From Gautieria morchelliformis (Eukaryota > Basidiomycota > Agaricomycetes > Gomphales > Gomphaceae), in assembly GCA_015179125.1 (NCBI GenBank), contig WHVA01000425.1, positions 1 through 64,000 of the forward strand: a stretch of 64,000 nucleotides of DNA. Reading direction: 5' to 3'. A model generated the notes under the pieces. It had not been told where the DNA came from and searched no databases. It was given only the letters and a program-made list of their open reading frames with translations. The stretch's first letter is position 1; each line of letters opens with the position of its first letter. Below, piece after piece: positions 34,152 to 46,095 of this stretch. Position numbers and translations under genes: made by a program.

Positions 34152-34460
34152 TGTTTAGTCGTCGATGCAGCGATCTTTTTCAAGATTGCTTCGAATCCAC
34201 TATCGGTTGGTCGCGTGGCAATCAACCGCAGGATAGTTCAAAAAGGTGTAAAGATGTCGATCTTAGGACCTTGTATCACAAGGGCACTGCAGAACTTGAC
34301 CAATGAGTGGTATTCTGAATGCTACATAGTGACAGGTAAGAGTAAGATGCAATGGGGACCGCTGGCCGGTTCCCACGCATAAACTATACAGTGGGTCCCT
34401 AAGGGGCCCACTGGGATTATGTAATAACTAATGTACATGTATATACATGGGTTATTTACA
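34152..34460 (-). repeat. 5' LTR of Ty3 copy 1
   Basis: 309 bp; on the minus strand TGTAAATAACCC...ACTAAACA. Matches 13590-13891 closely and 14841-15046 and the start of 48092-48335 more distantly. The internal palindrome-like string CCCACTGTATAGTT is shared by all four copies. Confidence 0.9.
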
Positions 34461-36782
34461 TATCGATCCTCCATAAATTTACCCAGTTCAAGAGGCATAT
34501 CCAGCTGCGCCACCTCTTCGGCCTGGTTATCTTCAAGGATCCATGTAAATGTTTCATTCATGTCTTCCACCGGGAGAAGTTGCATCGAGTGGCAGACTGC
34601 TGTGCAGCAATGGCTGTCTATACACAGCTATCAGGCGGAATTCGTGTCTGCCGCCAGGATCACTAGTCTCTTTCATAATTTCACAGGTGAGGACGTGCTT
34701 CCCGGGAGTTGCCGTGTTGGTCACCACTGCGACTCTGCGACAGCCAAGGCAAAGGCAAGTCTGAAGGTGAGCACTCGACAATGAATCAGACACCAGGAAC
34801 TTACTGCGCAAGATTGCTAAATTAATCTGCCCGCAACGCAGAGGGAAAACGCTCAGTACATCCCGACTTCCTGTATAGAAAGGGGGAATGATGCACTACT
34901 TTTCTAGGTTCCACCACGACACCACTCTCTTCCCACCCTTCCTGTCATCATCCAGCCAGCACCAGGCATTGCCTAACCCAAAGTCCATGGTAGGTGAGTG
35001 ATGTTGCCGCTTTTCACCGCTGTGATTCCTGAGAAAATTTGCGCTGCTTCTGCATACCTTTTTTTTAGACTTGTATCTGTCAAATTCCTCCCTGGGCGTT
35101 GAATAATTTCAACTCGGTTTTCCTCTCGGATACATTGGCAAATGAACATACTAATAAAATCATTATATCATTAGAGAGCAACTAACCAATTTCATGGGCA
35201 AAGCTTGTCATTGATCTGGGGGTGTAAGACACTCTTCAGCAGGCGCGTCTCCGTTGTCCGGAGATTCGTTGGTTGGGGATCACCCTCCCCCTCTTCATCA
35301 ATCTGTTGAAGAGAATTTTGTCCGAGATCCGCATCCCGAAAGGATGAATCATTCTGAGGGAGATACTGATCTACTTCAAGTTAGCTAGCGCAAGGTCGAG
35401 TCCATGGTGAACGAGTCGTACCACAGCGTGGAATGTGAAATTAGTGCCGACTCGGACGGGTCATACAGTATTGACATCATTGCTGTGTTTGAAACCAGCC
35501 GGTGTTGTTTTTGCTTCCTGAATATATTTTGGTACACTCAGTCGTTGAGTAAGTATTTGAGATGAGCAACATTGTGCAAGGGCGTCTCGTTGTCCCCAGG
35601 CATGTTATGCAGCACTCGACAATAGCTCTTGCCCGTTCTCCCTCATGAAGCTAGATCATGAAGAGAGTGGGTCCTTTGATCCTCCTTTGTCCTGGCCATA
35701 TGCTATCACCTCCAGTAAAAGGATCATGCAACTGGCATCGCCCCGTACTAAGACTGATCCCAGCCTCCATTATTTGCCTCAGCGAGAGCTCATTTGTAGG
35801 TTCGAGGACGACTATCGGGGTCCAAGTATTCCAAAAAGAGAGGAATGGCTTTCGCAGCGTTAGGCTACGGAATTGTAATTTACAATTGGAAAATGCAATG
35901 CCAATTGGGATGGTGCGGTCTTGTGATTTCATTTGCTGCATTTCAGCCCACCGAACGCAACACCACCACCTGTGTGATTTTGCTCAATTTCACCGAAACC
36001 CGCCGAACACTCCTAGTAACTACACTTCTGTCACGTGACAGTGCAGTAAATGTTGCATCATTTGGAAGCATGGCCTGTCTCAATCAAGACCGGGAACATT
36101 GGAGAGGCTCCATAAACACTGGAAGGACACCCAAAGGGCGATTTTGTTGGTGCTTACAGGTGCCCTTGCCACTGCTATAACATTTTCTATCAAAAATAGT
36201 ATTAGACAAAAAAAGCACTACCTAATTAAATGTGCATGAGCTTTGTTGCCAGTGCAATGCAGTAAAAGCAAGGGCTGCTGCTGCCTTCTGATTCCGCTTT
36301 AGTACCTCACATGCTTGGAGGAGTGCAACAGCTGAATTGATACTTTCCTTTTTGGGCTTGTCCGAGCTGGGAGTGGCCATGACGCAATGTCTAGGGCGGT
36401 GTGGTGTAATGACGTAAAGCAATTTGGTTTTTGAAATAACGTGGAATTCAGGTCAGAACCCGACTTCCAAATTACCCATGAAAATTGCAATAGAAAAAGT
36501 AGGCATTTTCCAAAATTGTGCCAGCCGAACAGTCACACAATCTCATGCGATTTCCGGCATCATCTGGAATCAACATCATTTCATTTTGGCTGTGTGATTC
36601 CATGCAATTCTGTAGCCGAACGGGCTCTGAAGTTTTCCATCCCTGCTAATGCGCTATACCATGCTATGGCATACTGTCTGAATTCTGTGGCCCACATATC
36701 CCTCTTTTCAAGTTCTAGATTTTTCCACTGCAACAAGCCTATGTAGTTACCACTGATAATGCTTGGAAGCGCTGGTCCGCTT
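34461..36782. other. Unassigned region
   Basis: On the minus strand about 34480-34790 there are open stretches (MQLLPVEDMNETFTWILEDN and a separate one ending LPLDATSPGGRHE) that may be exons of an unrecognised gene; I cannot name it. 34980-35220 and 35340-36780 show no recognisable gene. 35229-35336 is a Ty3 gag scrap, listed separately. Confidence 0.4.
35229..35336 (-). repeat. Orphan 108-bp Ty3 gag fragment
   Basis: Near-identical to copy 1 around 31650-31760 (shared CTCCCCCTCTTCATCAATCT). Flanked by unrelated sequence on both sides with no element ends. It looks like a filler fragment patched in during break repair. Confidence 0.8.
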
Positions 36783-37126
36783 ATGCTTCGAACCGTCAGC
36801 TGCGCTACTTCCTATCACTTACCACGGCTGTCTGCAAGATGCAGCTATTCCTCTGAGCAGGGCTCTCGGCCAGATGCCACTGCTATCTCGCAGCTCTGGG
36901 CAGATGCTGTAAAGGAGGAGGCTGACTCGGAGGGCTCCCGAGCTTCCAGCAAGCTGCCGACCTCGACGCAGCCCACCGAATACCCAAACTGGACTGGGGA
37001 TGAGTCTGTCCAGGATGCTGTTCTTCGCATGTCGCATGCTAGTAGACAAATATAAGCCTTTGCGAGGTGGTGTTGTAAGAACGGCGGAAGAAAAGCTCAA
37101 GTCTACGCTGCCTGACTTGGGTCCCT
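36783..37126 (+). pseudogene. DUF1992-like mitochondrial protein, 5' fragment, copy 1
   Basis: ATG at 36783. MLRTVSCATSYHLPRLSARC plus SYSS reads as a mitochondrial targeting presequence (Arg-rich, no acids). Then QLWADAVKEEADSEG and YPNWTGDESVQDAVLRM, which in fungal proteins of the DnaJ-homologue-28/DUF1992 family precedes LVDKYKPLRGG. Here the ORF continues in another frame after VLRM because of a 7-8 bp duplication of TCGCATG at about 37029-37038; LVDKYKPLRGGVVRTAEEKL and STLPDLGP then a stop follow. The rest of the gene is absent. Similarity to 58573-58990 runs to about 37220, where Ty3 copy 3 starts. Family name is from memory of the conserved motif. Confidence 0.6.
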
Positions 37127-37398
37127 AGGGCCGTCATCGCCCTTGCCCTCTTCTGAGAGCTCAGTAGCTACCGCCGCAATGTCGATGTTCGCAGGTGGTG
37201 CTACGCACAAACCCTGGCTCACATAAACCCAGCACACAGGGCCCACCGGTCCATCCAGCCACTCTGGCCAATTGAAGCCAGGAGAACAAGTCTCGTGACT
37301 CATCCCCAACCTCTCCCTACACACGCAGGGAGAGACGCTGTCATCTCATGATGAAAGCCCTAGAAAAAAGAAAAAAGCCCCCAAGCACCGGGGGTCCT

Positions 37399-38052
37399 TG
37401 TTATGTATCAATATTTCTGCAAAGTCGGAACTGGAAAGGACAACAGCTTCAACTTATATGTTGTGCCCCCAATAAACTATTGTCCTAAGTATTTCAGAAA
37501 CACAGGTCAGAAGTTGGAAAGTACTGAACTAAAGGTAAGTTGGAACTTGAGTCGGAACTGGGTCAGAAGGCGGAAGGCAGAGAGACGGAGGTCTTGCTAG
37601 ACTCGCTGTGCTAAGAACAGGAGATGGAGTGAAGGAAATCAAGTATCGAAGGCGATTATCTGATTGCAGAATAACAGACATACATGAGAGGCTTTTATAC
37701 AAAGAGCTGAGACAATGTGTAATGAGGTAGTACTAAGCAAATTCCGGGGAGAGCGAAAGTCGGGTAGACATATGTGGGAACTAACTAATTGGGAACAAGG
37801 GGACTACAAGGGGGGTTCAGGGTAAGGTAAAACAATGGCAAAAGAACAAGGGGTTGGAAAACATATCTGACAACGAACTACAAGGAGGGCCAGACATATG
37901 GTCTTGATGTACGATGAAGCAGATCCGGTGGGTCCGAGTAATAGAGTCAAAAGAACAAGGGAGTAGAACAAGGGGCAGAATATCGGAACTATCAGAGGGT
38001 CAGAATGTGTGCGGAACTGAGGGTCAGAAATCGGAAATGCACGGTCGTAACA
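37399..38052 (-). mobile_element. Solo LTR, family X, copy 1
   Basis: 654 bp, TGTTATG...CGTAACA, with perfect GTCCT duplications at 37394-37398 and 38053-38057. Inverted relative to copy 2 at 42888-43573 (shared GGAACTGGAAAGGACA at the left edge; CTGTTCTTAGCACAGCGAGT on the opposite strand inside). Sits within the first codons of pol of Ty3 copy 3. Confidence 0.94.
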
Positions 38053-38059
38053 GTCCTGA

Positions 38060-38752
38060 CAGATGCACACGGTGCTTGATGGCTGCCAAATCTATGACCA
38101 TCATCCTCATGGACGATGACATTCCTTGCACAAGCGAGGAATGGATGGACAAGATCGCCAACCTTGTCAGCGAGATCTAGTTAGAACTCCCTCCCTTACG
38201 GGAGGTGAATCATGAGATCAATCTTATTGATCCTGACAAATGCCTGAGGTATTGACTACCCAAGTGTCCCAAACACTTCCACGAGGAATTGTCTGTAAAA
38301 CTAGAATGGTACACCACTGTGAAGTGGTGGATACCAGCAGTGGCCCATCAAGCTGTGCCAATGCTGTGTGTGCCAAAGAAAAATAGTACTCTATGTACCG
38401 TCTTCAATCTGCGACAGTAGAACAAGAATATGTTGAAGGACGTGACACCCTTCCTGGATCAAGATGTCATCAGGAGCGATGTCGCTCGCTGTAAATACAG
38501 GATGAAACTCAATATGTCAGAGGCATACAAGCAGATCCGTATCCATCCTGAAGACATCCCAAAGACAGCCTTAGCGACGATCCTTGGCACATTTAGGAGC
38601 CAAGTGATACAGATGGGGGATTGTAATGCCCCATCGATGTTTCAATGTCTTATGACATCGATATTCTGCAACTGCCTAGGTTGTTTCGTCCATGTATACA
38701 TGGACAATATATTTATATTCTCACATGCGATACAAGAGCACAAGGAGCATCT
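38060..38752 (+). pseudogene. RT, first block, of Ty3 copy 3
   Basis: LMAAKSMTIILMDDDIPCTS, MLKDVTPFLDQDVIRSDVAR, NMSEAYKQIRIHPEDIPKTA, MGDCNAPSMFQCLMTSIF and HVYMDNIFIFSH: RT fingers and palm homologous to copy 1. Interrupted at the Z unit. Broken. Confidence 0.85.
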
Positions 38753-40589
38753 TGTCAAGATTGGTTTTTAGGTGTTAATATCATGTATTAGTGAACACAG
38801 CGAATGCCCGAATAACTTGTGCGAATAAGTATGCCGTCCGGCGAATAGGTGAACCAACAAATGTTCACAAGATAAGGAGGATGTTCACATTGACAGCAAT
38901 GTATATTCTTCTAAGATATATTAGATATCTTTTAAAATATCAACCCTAACCAAATTCATAATCCATCATTTTGAGCAACTTGTATATTGTGGACATCCTA
39001 AATTTTTTTGAATGTTCTGATATTTTAAAAATATGGTTGTATGTGCTAAAGCATGGTGTGTATTGATATAACAGAGAAATTTCAGAGAGGATGTGGATGA
39101 CTATATATTAAAAGTATACATGAAACATGTTAGATGTACAATCACAGAATATAGAAGCAAGTATGGACAATACCTGTACTATATTATTATATATGGTTGA
39201 GAGATCTGATTAGAAGGTATGTTTAAAATAATATGCATGTATAGTACAAAGATATGTAACTATTGATGTTTAGACAATGGGGTATACACCCTTTCCTGGG
39301 GGAGCAGCAGACTGTGAGAAAGAACTTTGGGGCTAGGATTAAGCATGCCTTACAGGTGCTGGCAACTGCCTCAATTTTGATATATTTTATGAAATATAGA
39401 TGAGCTAAGCTATATATACATATATATGACATTTATAAACATCCTCCTAAGAGGGCTGCCTGAACGGAGCTCGCCCTATCTACAGTCGTAGCGAGATAGC
39501 CCGTGGCACTTGACGATGTAACCTGCAAGGTGTCACAGAAGGGTTGTCTAAGTAGCGACAATCCCTTCGCCGGTGAAGGTGCTCCTTTGGAGCCCTTCAC
39601 TGACAGCACAGAAAATAGTTCAAAGGCTAAGGTAACGAAGGTGAAGTATGAGAACTCACCAGTGATGCCTAAGTCCTCTTCTGGTCGAAGATAGAAATCT
39701 ACAGGAGAAGGCTCAAGATGATGATCACAGCGAGGTCAAGTTTGCACAAGATGGACGACGTATGATAATTGAACTGGGGAATATACATGCGAATGTAAAC
39801 TACTTATATCAAATGCTCGTAAGGTATCAGTGAATAGGAAAGAGGCCGTCACAAGTCAGGGTTGGATAGGGGGGTGCGCAGTCATGATACAACATAGATG
39901 AAATAAACATACAATAGAGTGAGAGAAGAGGGTGAACATGAAACGATGGAGAGTAAAGGTGGCGAAGGCACCTATGTACGAAACCATGTCTTGGGACCCG
40001 CATATACACCACCCTGCACAGACTCTTCGTCTACTGGGTTGATCCCACATGACCTATGGGTAGGACGTCCCGCGAACACATCCTGCTCATATGAACACCT
40101 AAAGGGGTTGGATCGAGAAGCTGATGGAGCCAGTGACGAGCCATCATGCCGGGTAGGGGATGTCGATCATGTTTTGATGGTGTCCCTGCTGGCAAATGAT
40201 GCGAGCAGCGAATGGTTGTTCGGCAAAATGTGGCGAAGGGAGAAATAGGACGATCATCGAAGAGCCGTGGCCCAAGGGGAGGGCGAAGCCATGCGAACAT
40301 AGAGGAGGACTGGCAAAACGGATAATAGGGATAACTGGGTATAAGAAATAAATGAGTTGCACCATCCAATCAGAGGAGCATCCGACGGGGTGCAAGCCAT
40401 GGAGGTGAGGGGACCCGCAGTGGACAATCGAGTTGGGGAGGAGGCGTTGATTGAGTCCAGGTAGTGCTGCTACATGCGAATGATGCGAAAGTGAATAAAT
40501 GTTCGGCGCATTCAGCGAGGAGCGAACAGGGAGAACGTAAAAGTGGGGTGTCGAGGTTACTGGGTATACAAAATAGACGGGTCATGACA
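38753..40589 (+). mobile_element. Solo-LTR-like unit, family Z, copy 1 (with nested MITE)
   Basis: Starts TGTCAAGATTGG, ends GGGTCATGACA, flanked by perfect CATCT duplications (38748-38752 and 40590-40594). Without the MITE and its duplicated TAA it is about 1262 bp, matching the 1256-bp copy at 48432-49687. No gag or pol inside. A short ORF (MALDDVTCKVSQKGCL, 39503) is conserved between the copies but has no recognisable domain. Best read as a long solo LTR; a short non-autonomous element is the alternative. Confidence 0.88.
38876..39447. mobile_element. MITE with TAA duplication (PIF/Harbinger-like, inferred)
   Basis: 572 bp, AT-rich, 10-bp perfect terminal inverted repeats GGAGGATGTT...AACATCCTCC, flanked by TAA (38873-38875 and 39448-39450). 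The unoccupied site is visible in the other Z copy (CACAAGGTAAGAGGG, as its reverse complement near 49575). A TWA-type 3-bp target duplication is characteristic of PIF/Harbinger elements; no transposase inside. Confidence 0.88.
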
Positions 40590-42451
40590 CATCTCCGCAT
40601 AGTCTTCAACAGGCTACAGAGTAGTCATCTCTTCTTAAGTAAAAAGAAGGTTGATCTCTATTCAGAACGAATGGAGTGCCTTGGCAATATTATAGATGGC
40701 CAAGGTGTTCATGCGGATGGTGATAAAATGCAACATATCCACGAATGGAGGAGGCCTCATACATTTAATGACATACAGAGGTTCCTCAGCCTCATCCAAT
40801 ACCTGTGCACACTACATGCCAGATGTCAGCACATATACCACCCCTTTATCGGGATGCGTGCGCAACAACCATCCATTTGAATGGATGCCCTTGCTGGACA
40901 AATGCTTCCAGAGCATAAGAAGAGCATTAGCCTGCAAGGCCCCGATCCTGCATCCAATCAACGCACAGAACGCGGACCCAATATGGGTCATCACTGATGG
41001 TTCAAAGTCTGGTGTTGGAGCCGTTTATGGCCAAGGACCAGATTGGAAAACCTGTTGGCCAGCTGGCTTCTTGTCAAAGAAGTTCAGTGTTGCTCAGCAA
41101 CACTACAGGACACACGAGCACGAAACCATCGCCGTGCTCGAAGCTCTCATGAAATGGGAGGACAAACTCCTAGGGTGAAAGTTCACCCTAGTCACAGACC
41201 ACAAGGCTCTCGAATACTTCAAGACCCAGAAGACTCTATCAGACAGACAGGTCCGCTGGTGGGAGTTTCTATCCTGCTTCAATTACAACACCGTCCACAT
41301 TGTCGGCATTGAGAACAAAGTAGCGGACTGCCTATCCCACTACTATGAAAGCGACATGGGTGATGACAATCACCCGGAATATTTGTCAACGCAGACGCGT
41401 GACTAGACCCGGACAGTGAGCTAATGCCCACAGACCAATACATGGAGCTGCGTACAGCAGCTACAAGGCGATCGACTCGCCTCGCAGAAAAAACTGAACC
41501 GTGAACAATAGAAGCTGCGGTCATGAGTGGAGGCTCCACCAAGGAGCCTCGCCACAACGTGTTGTTGTCAAATAATGACAACAACGACATCCATGTCATT
41601 GCGGCAGGCAATGACAGAGCCTCCCTATGCATAAGCATCGAAGAGAGCATGGACCTGCCAAAGGTCCTACGTGATGCTTACCATAAGGAGCCCATGTTCT
41701 CAAAGATCATGGAGAACCCAGATGCACACCCAAGATTCGGCACTGGGATGGGCTAATTTGGACAGAAAATCAGCTCAAGAGGGATGTCATAGCCATCCAC
41801 CAGAATGTATTTCAAGGGGGAAGGAGGCTGATCGAAATCATAATCGATCATGCCCACCAGACAATTGGCCACTACGGTCAACTGAAAACTTCAAACTACG
41901 TTCAAAGAACATACTGGTGGCCCAGTATGGCCTCGGACATCAAGGCATTCTGCACTTCATGCGCAAAGTGTCAGACCACCAAGACAGGCACGCAGCGGCC
42001 CGCCAGACTGCTACATAGCCTGCCCATCCCTGATTGACCATGGCAATCCATCAGAATTGATTTAATGGGCCCACTGCCCGAATCGAATGACTGTGATTAC
42101 TTCATGGTAATCATAGATAGACTCATGTCTCATGTACATCTCGTCCTGACAACGACGAGCATGACAGCCAAAGGAATAGCCTGGCTATTCCTGAAAAGAC
42201 TCCATAGTCTTGGATCAAGACTCGAAGTTCACGTCCATATTCTGGCATGAGCTTCAACGGCTCATGGGGACGAAACTCCTCATGTCCACCACATTCCATC
42301 CCCAAACGGATGGCGCGACGGAATGGGCAAACCATTTGATAGGCCAGATCCTTTGATCAGTAGTCAAGGACGATCAAAAGGACTGGGCCAGCAAGTGCCC
42401 AATGGTCAAGGTTGCCCTAAACAGCGACATCAGCTCGACAACAGGGTTCAC
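40590..42451 (+). pseudogene. RT end, RNase H and integrase of Ty3 copy 3
   Basis: Resumes after Z with IVFNRLQSSHLFLSKKKVDL and MECLGNIIDGQGVHADGDKM; RNase H PIWVITDGSKSGVGAVYGQG, HETIAVLEALMKWEDKLLG; integrase zinc region with ILHFMRKVSDHQD-type remnants; catalytic-core remnants WQSIRIDLMGPLPESND (about 42045-42095) and MSTTFHPQTDGATEWANHL (about 42280-42340). Interrupted by LINE 2 at 42451. Broken. Confidence 0.82.
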
Positions 42452-42887
42452 CTGGATAGATTGACTCACAATATGCACAAAAGGGGAATACCTAGGGAAT
42501 ACACAGACTGGATACAAAGAAAGGTCCAGAACAGACTTACAACCGTCAGCTTCAAGGACTACATGTCGGCGACCAGACCTATTGAGCGCGGCATGGACCA
42601 AGGATGCCCTCTATCCGCAATTGCGTATCAGTTCTATAACAGCGACCTGATAGACATAGTGTGGGGCAAGAAGGGCAAGGGATGCGTAGGTTTCGTAAAT
42701 GACACCACCATCTTCGCAGAGGGCTCAGACCTCAGAGAGGCATTTGAGAAACCCACAGACATAATGATCAGACCAGGTGGAGCGTACAGCTAGGCGGAGA
42801 ACCACCACTGTCAATTTGCAGTGGAAAAATTTGGCTTGATGGGGCTAACCAGACGCAGAGAGAAGGATCCATCCAATCCAGGCAGAA
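42452..42887 (+). pseudogene. LINE 2 reverse transcriptase palm
   Basis: HNMHKRGIPREYTDWIQRKV, LTTVSFKDYMSATRPIERGM, DQGCPLSAIAYQFYNSDLID (RT motif B region QGCPLS) and GCVGFVNDTTIFAEG, which corresponds to the catalytic [FY]xDD box but reads VNDT: the first Asp is replaced by Asn. A stop (TAG at 42791-42793) follows GAYS. Inactive as reverse transcriptase on both counts. Confidence 0.85.
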
Positions 42888-43573
42888 TGTTACGACTGTT
42901 CCGATCAACCATCTCCGCCACCTCCGCATATCCTCCGTGCCACCTCCGCACCACCTCCGACTCTATTCCGACATCCGCAACATCCGCAACCCTCTACCTC
43001 GACCCCTTGTTCTTTCAGTATCCCTGGCCACCTCCAGATACCGGCCCCCATACTCGACCCTGAGCACAGCAAGATACCATTTCCGTAGTTCCGCTTCTTC
43101 CGATGCCTATTGTACTTACCCGCCTTGTTCTTTGCCATTGTACTTACCCTACCCTGCACCCCCCTTGTCACCCCATTGTTCCGTATTAGTTACTTACCCC
43201 GTATGTCTATCTGATTCCCGCACTCTCCGGAACTTGCTTAGTATCATACCATTACCTGTTGTTTCTGCACTTTGTATAGAGCCCCCTCATGTATGTCTCC
43301 GTTTCTGCAATCAGATAATCACCTTCGATACTTGATTTCCTTTGCTCCATCTCCTGTTCTTAGCACAGCGAGTCTAGCAAGAGCTCAGTCTATCCACCTT
43401 CCGTCTTCCGCCTCAATTCCGCCTCAAGTTCCAACCAACCTTCAGTTCAGTACATTCCGACTTCCGACCCATTTCCGAAATACCTAGGACAATAGTTCAT
43501 TGGGGGCGCAACCTACAAGTTGAAGCCGCTGTCCTTTCCAGTTCCGACTTAGCGGAAATCTCAATACGTAACA
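42888..43573 (+). mobile_element. Solo LTR, family X, copy 2
   Basis: 686 bp, TGTTACG...CGTAACA (7-bp terminal inverted repeat), flanked by perfect CAGAA duplications (42883-42887 and 43574-43578). Inserted in LINE 2 between the RT palm and thumb. Interior is rich in CCACCTCCGC-like and TTCCG repeats. Confidence 0.95.
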
Positions 43574-43589
43574 CAGAACCAGGCCAACA

Positions 43590-45071
43590 GTGAGACCGTC
43601 GATAAGGATAGGGCAACATACCGTAAAGCCCACTGCAACACACAAATTCCTGGGGGTGATAATGGACCAGGAATTGAGGTTCAGGGACCATGTCAACTAC
43701 GCGCTGAAGAAGGGAGAAGCGTACATAGGCCAATACAGAAGGCTCACAAAGCCCTCGAGAGGCATAACAGCTAAGCATATGAGAACCTTCTACTTAACAG
43801 TAGTGGTCCCAAGGATGTTGTATGCGGCTGATATATTTCTTGTACCTGCTACAGAGAGGAGCAAAGGAACTAAAGGCTTTGTGAACAAGCTAGCCAGAAT
43901 ACAACGGCAGGCGGCACTGGACATAACAGGAGCGCTCAGAACTACGGCCAGCGACACATTGGACGCACACGCCAACCTCCTCCCATTTCCACTGTTGGTG
44001 GCCAAAGTAGTGCATAGAGCGGCGGCTAGAATCGCATGCCTACCTCCAAATCATCCGCTAGCAGAGAAGGCGAATAAAGCGGCAAAAAGATACGTGAAAC
44101 ACCACCGATTGCTGTTACACGAGATAATGCACGCGTTCATCTTAGAGCCGAAAAAGATGGAGAAAATCCTGACCGTAGTGCACGGACCCAAGTGGGCACC
44201 GGCCTTCAGCGTAAGAGTCCCACCAAACAAGGACATAGCAAAGGAAGAGCTAAACACGGACGAGGCGGAGGTGGTGGTCTACATGGACGGATCGAGCATA
44301 GAGGGCGCTGTGGGGGCAGCAGCCGTGCTGTATAGGAATGGAAGAGAACAGAGGTCGGCAAGACTATACCTGGGCCCGGACAGTGAGCACACAGTATTTG
44401 AGGCCAAACTGGCAGCAGCGGCCATGGGAGCAAAGATGTTGACAACGGAAAGGGGCAGAAGATACACAATAGCACTAGACAGCCAAGCAGCGATCCAAAC
44501 AACCTGCAAGGAAAAAGCCATCCCCGGACAATACCTTATCAATGCGCTACACAGACAAGTACAGAATATCGTAGAACGGCAGACAGGAGCCAAGGTGGTT
44601 ATGAGGTGGGTACCAGGGCATGAAGGAGTGAGAGGGAACGAAAGGGTGGACGCAGAGGCAAAGAAGGCAGCAGGGGGACGGACCAGCGAAGAACGACACA
44701 TACCACCCGAGTGCAGCGGTGCACTGCCGATAAGCAGAGCGGCGGAGGTTCAACGACACAACACAAAACTGAAACAGGAGGCACGAGCACAATTCGCTAA
44801 GTCCCCTAGAGCTTATTTCGCGCTCGAGATTGACCCAACAATGCCGTCAGCAGCTTTCTCAAAAATCACAAAAACAATGCCACGGAGGCAGGCGAGCCTA
44901 CTCATACAACTGAGAATGGGGCACGTACCACTGAACAACCACCTGTACAAGATAGGAAAGGCTCAGTTGCCCCTTTGCCAAGCCTGCAGGAACGCGCGGG
45001 AACGGTCCATCACTTCCTGTTTTGATGCCCGGCCTATAGAGAGCAGAGGAAGAGATTGGAAAAGAAGCTGA
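43590..45071 (+). pseudogene. LINE 2 RT thumb, RNase H and C-terminal Cys/His region
   Basis: A 493-codon open stretch. Thumb/connection: THKFLGVIMDQELRFRDHVN, AEYIGQYRRL-like region, LPFPLLVAKVVHRAAARIAC. RNase H (about residues 225-355): VVYMDGSSIEG, FEAKLAAAAMGA, TIALDSQAAIQ, RWVPGHEGVRGNERVDAEAK, giving D, E, D, H and D in the expected order, so the RNase H core looks intact. C-terminal box LPLCQACRNARE, after which the frame shifts near 45000: the expected VHHFLF and CPAYREQRKRLEKK are in another frame. First Met at 43590 is only an artefact of the LTR edge. Confidence 0.88.
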
Positions 45072-45426
45072 AGAGAGGGGCTAGTTCAGTCAGAACACTG
45101 TTGGGAGGACACAAAGTGACAGAGCACCTATTCAGGTACATACATGACACGAAAGATTTGAGGAGCAGTACAGAGACGTATCGACGACACCAAGGAAGGA
45201 AAACACGGGTAGGAGATATACCGAGGAGAACAGAGGAACGCGCAACAAATGACACGAATACGCACCTCGCCTACGCAGGCATGGACAAGCTCAGGGCCTA
45301 GCCCATCGAGTACAAGCGGAGACAGAGAACGAAGGGAGAGGAGGAGCGAGAGAACGGCAGAAAATGTAAATATCGTCTTACATAGGGCCCCCCCCCAAAA
45401 AGACGTTAAATTGGAAAAAAAAAACT

Positions 45427-46095
45427 GGGTTCACACCCTTCGAGCTAAACCATGGATATATGCCATGGATCAACCTACCGATGGCTACGGACACTCCCTT
45501 CAAAGGAGTGACGCAATTCACACATCAGGGTCGATGGAACCTGATGGCAGCGTACGATGCAATCATAGAGCATCGCATGATGCAAATGTTTCATGCAAAT
45601 AAGAAACATCGCGAGGGGGACATATATGCCATGGGAGACCGCGTGTATCTGTCAACCCAGAACCTGACCCTGCCAAAAGGAAGGGCCAGGAAACTAGTAC
45701 CACGATATATCGGGCCATATCGCATGAACGAGGCCCATAATGAAACCTCGATGGTAACCCTCGAATTACTGGAGGAATTGCAAAATTGACGCATCGCACC
45801 AATGTTCCATACCAACCTCATATGACAGTATGAAGTGAATAATGATGATCTGTTCCCTCACCAGGAAGCAAAGTCATTTTATGACTTTGGAGCTAACAAC
45901 AAGCAAGAGTGGCTCATCGACGAGATCTTATCCCACCGATGGATAAACTCAAAGGACCTAGAGTTCCAAATCAGGTGGACTCTAGGAGATGTGACATGGG
46001 AGCCCATGTCATCGTGTAAGTACCTCGAAGCCCTAGATAGTTATCTAGAACTTCGAGGCCTGGCCAGGCCTCACGAGTTGCCTAAACGGCATTAG
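45427..46095 (+). pseudogene. Integrase C-terminus and chromodomain-like tail of Ty3 copy 3
   Basis: MPWINLPMATDTPFKGVTQF, HREGDIYAMGDRVYLSTQNL and KLVPRYIGPYRMNEA are the post-catalytic GPY/F-like module of Ty3 integrases (GPY visible as IGPYRM). The tail EFQIRWTLGDVTWEPMSSCK then LEALDSYLELRG resembles a chromodomain (aromatic residues plus TWEP), which in this lineage guides integration to modified chromatin. Broken. Confidence 0.8.

Larger units (their letters stand above)
28765..34460 (-). mobile_element. Ty3-type retrotransposon, copy 1 (lacks its 3' end)
   Basis: Read right to left: 5' LTR (34460-34152), gag (34108-31796), protease region (31329-30982), pol with RT, RNase H and the start of integrase (30903-28765). 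The integrase part, the extra 3' ORF and the 3' LTR are absent. Gag and pol are long open stretches, so this copy looks younger than copies 2 and 3. Broken by truncation plus a small number of other lesions between gag and protease. Confidence 0.92.
42452..45426 (+). mobile_element. LINE 2: 5'-truncated non-LTR retrotransposon
   Basis: Flanked by the 8-bp duplication GGGTTCAC (42444-42451 and 45427-45434), which also restores the Ty3 integrase reading when compared with copy 1's relatives. Ends in an A-rich tail (TTGGAAAAAAAAAACT). Contains the C-terminal half of a LINE ORF2: RT palm, RNase H, and a terminal Cys/His box. A family-X solo LTR (42888-43573) sits inside. The RNase H domain and fungal host suggest the Tad1 clade (inference). 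Confidence 0.9.

Noticed and set aside
39503-40248. Short ORFs within unit Z (MALDDVTCKVS..., MREEGEHETMES...)
   Set aside because: Present in both Z copies but without domain content; LTR-internal ORFs of this size are expected by chance and by shared descent.
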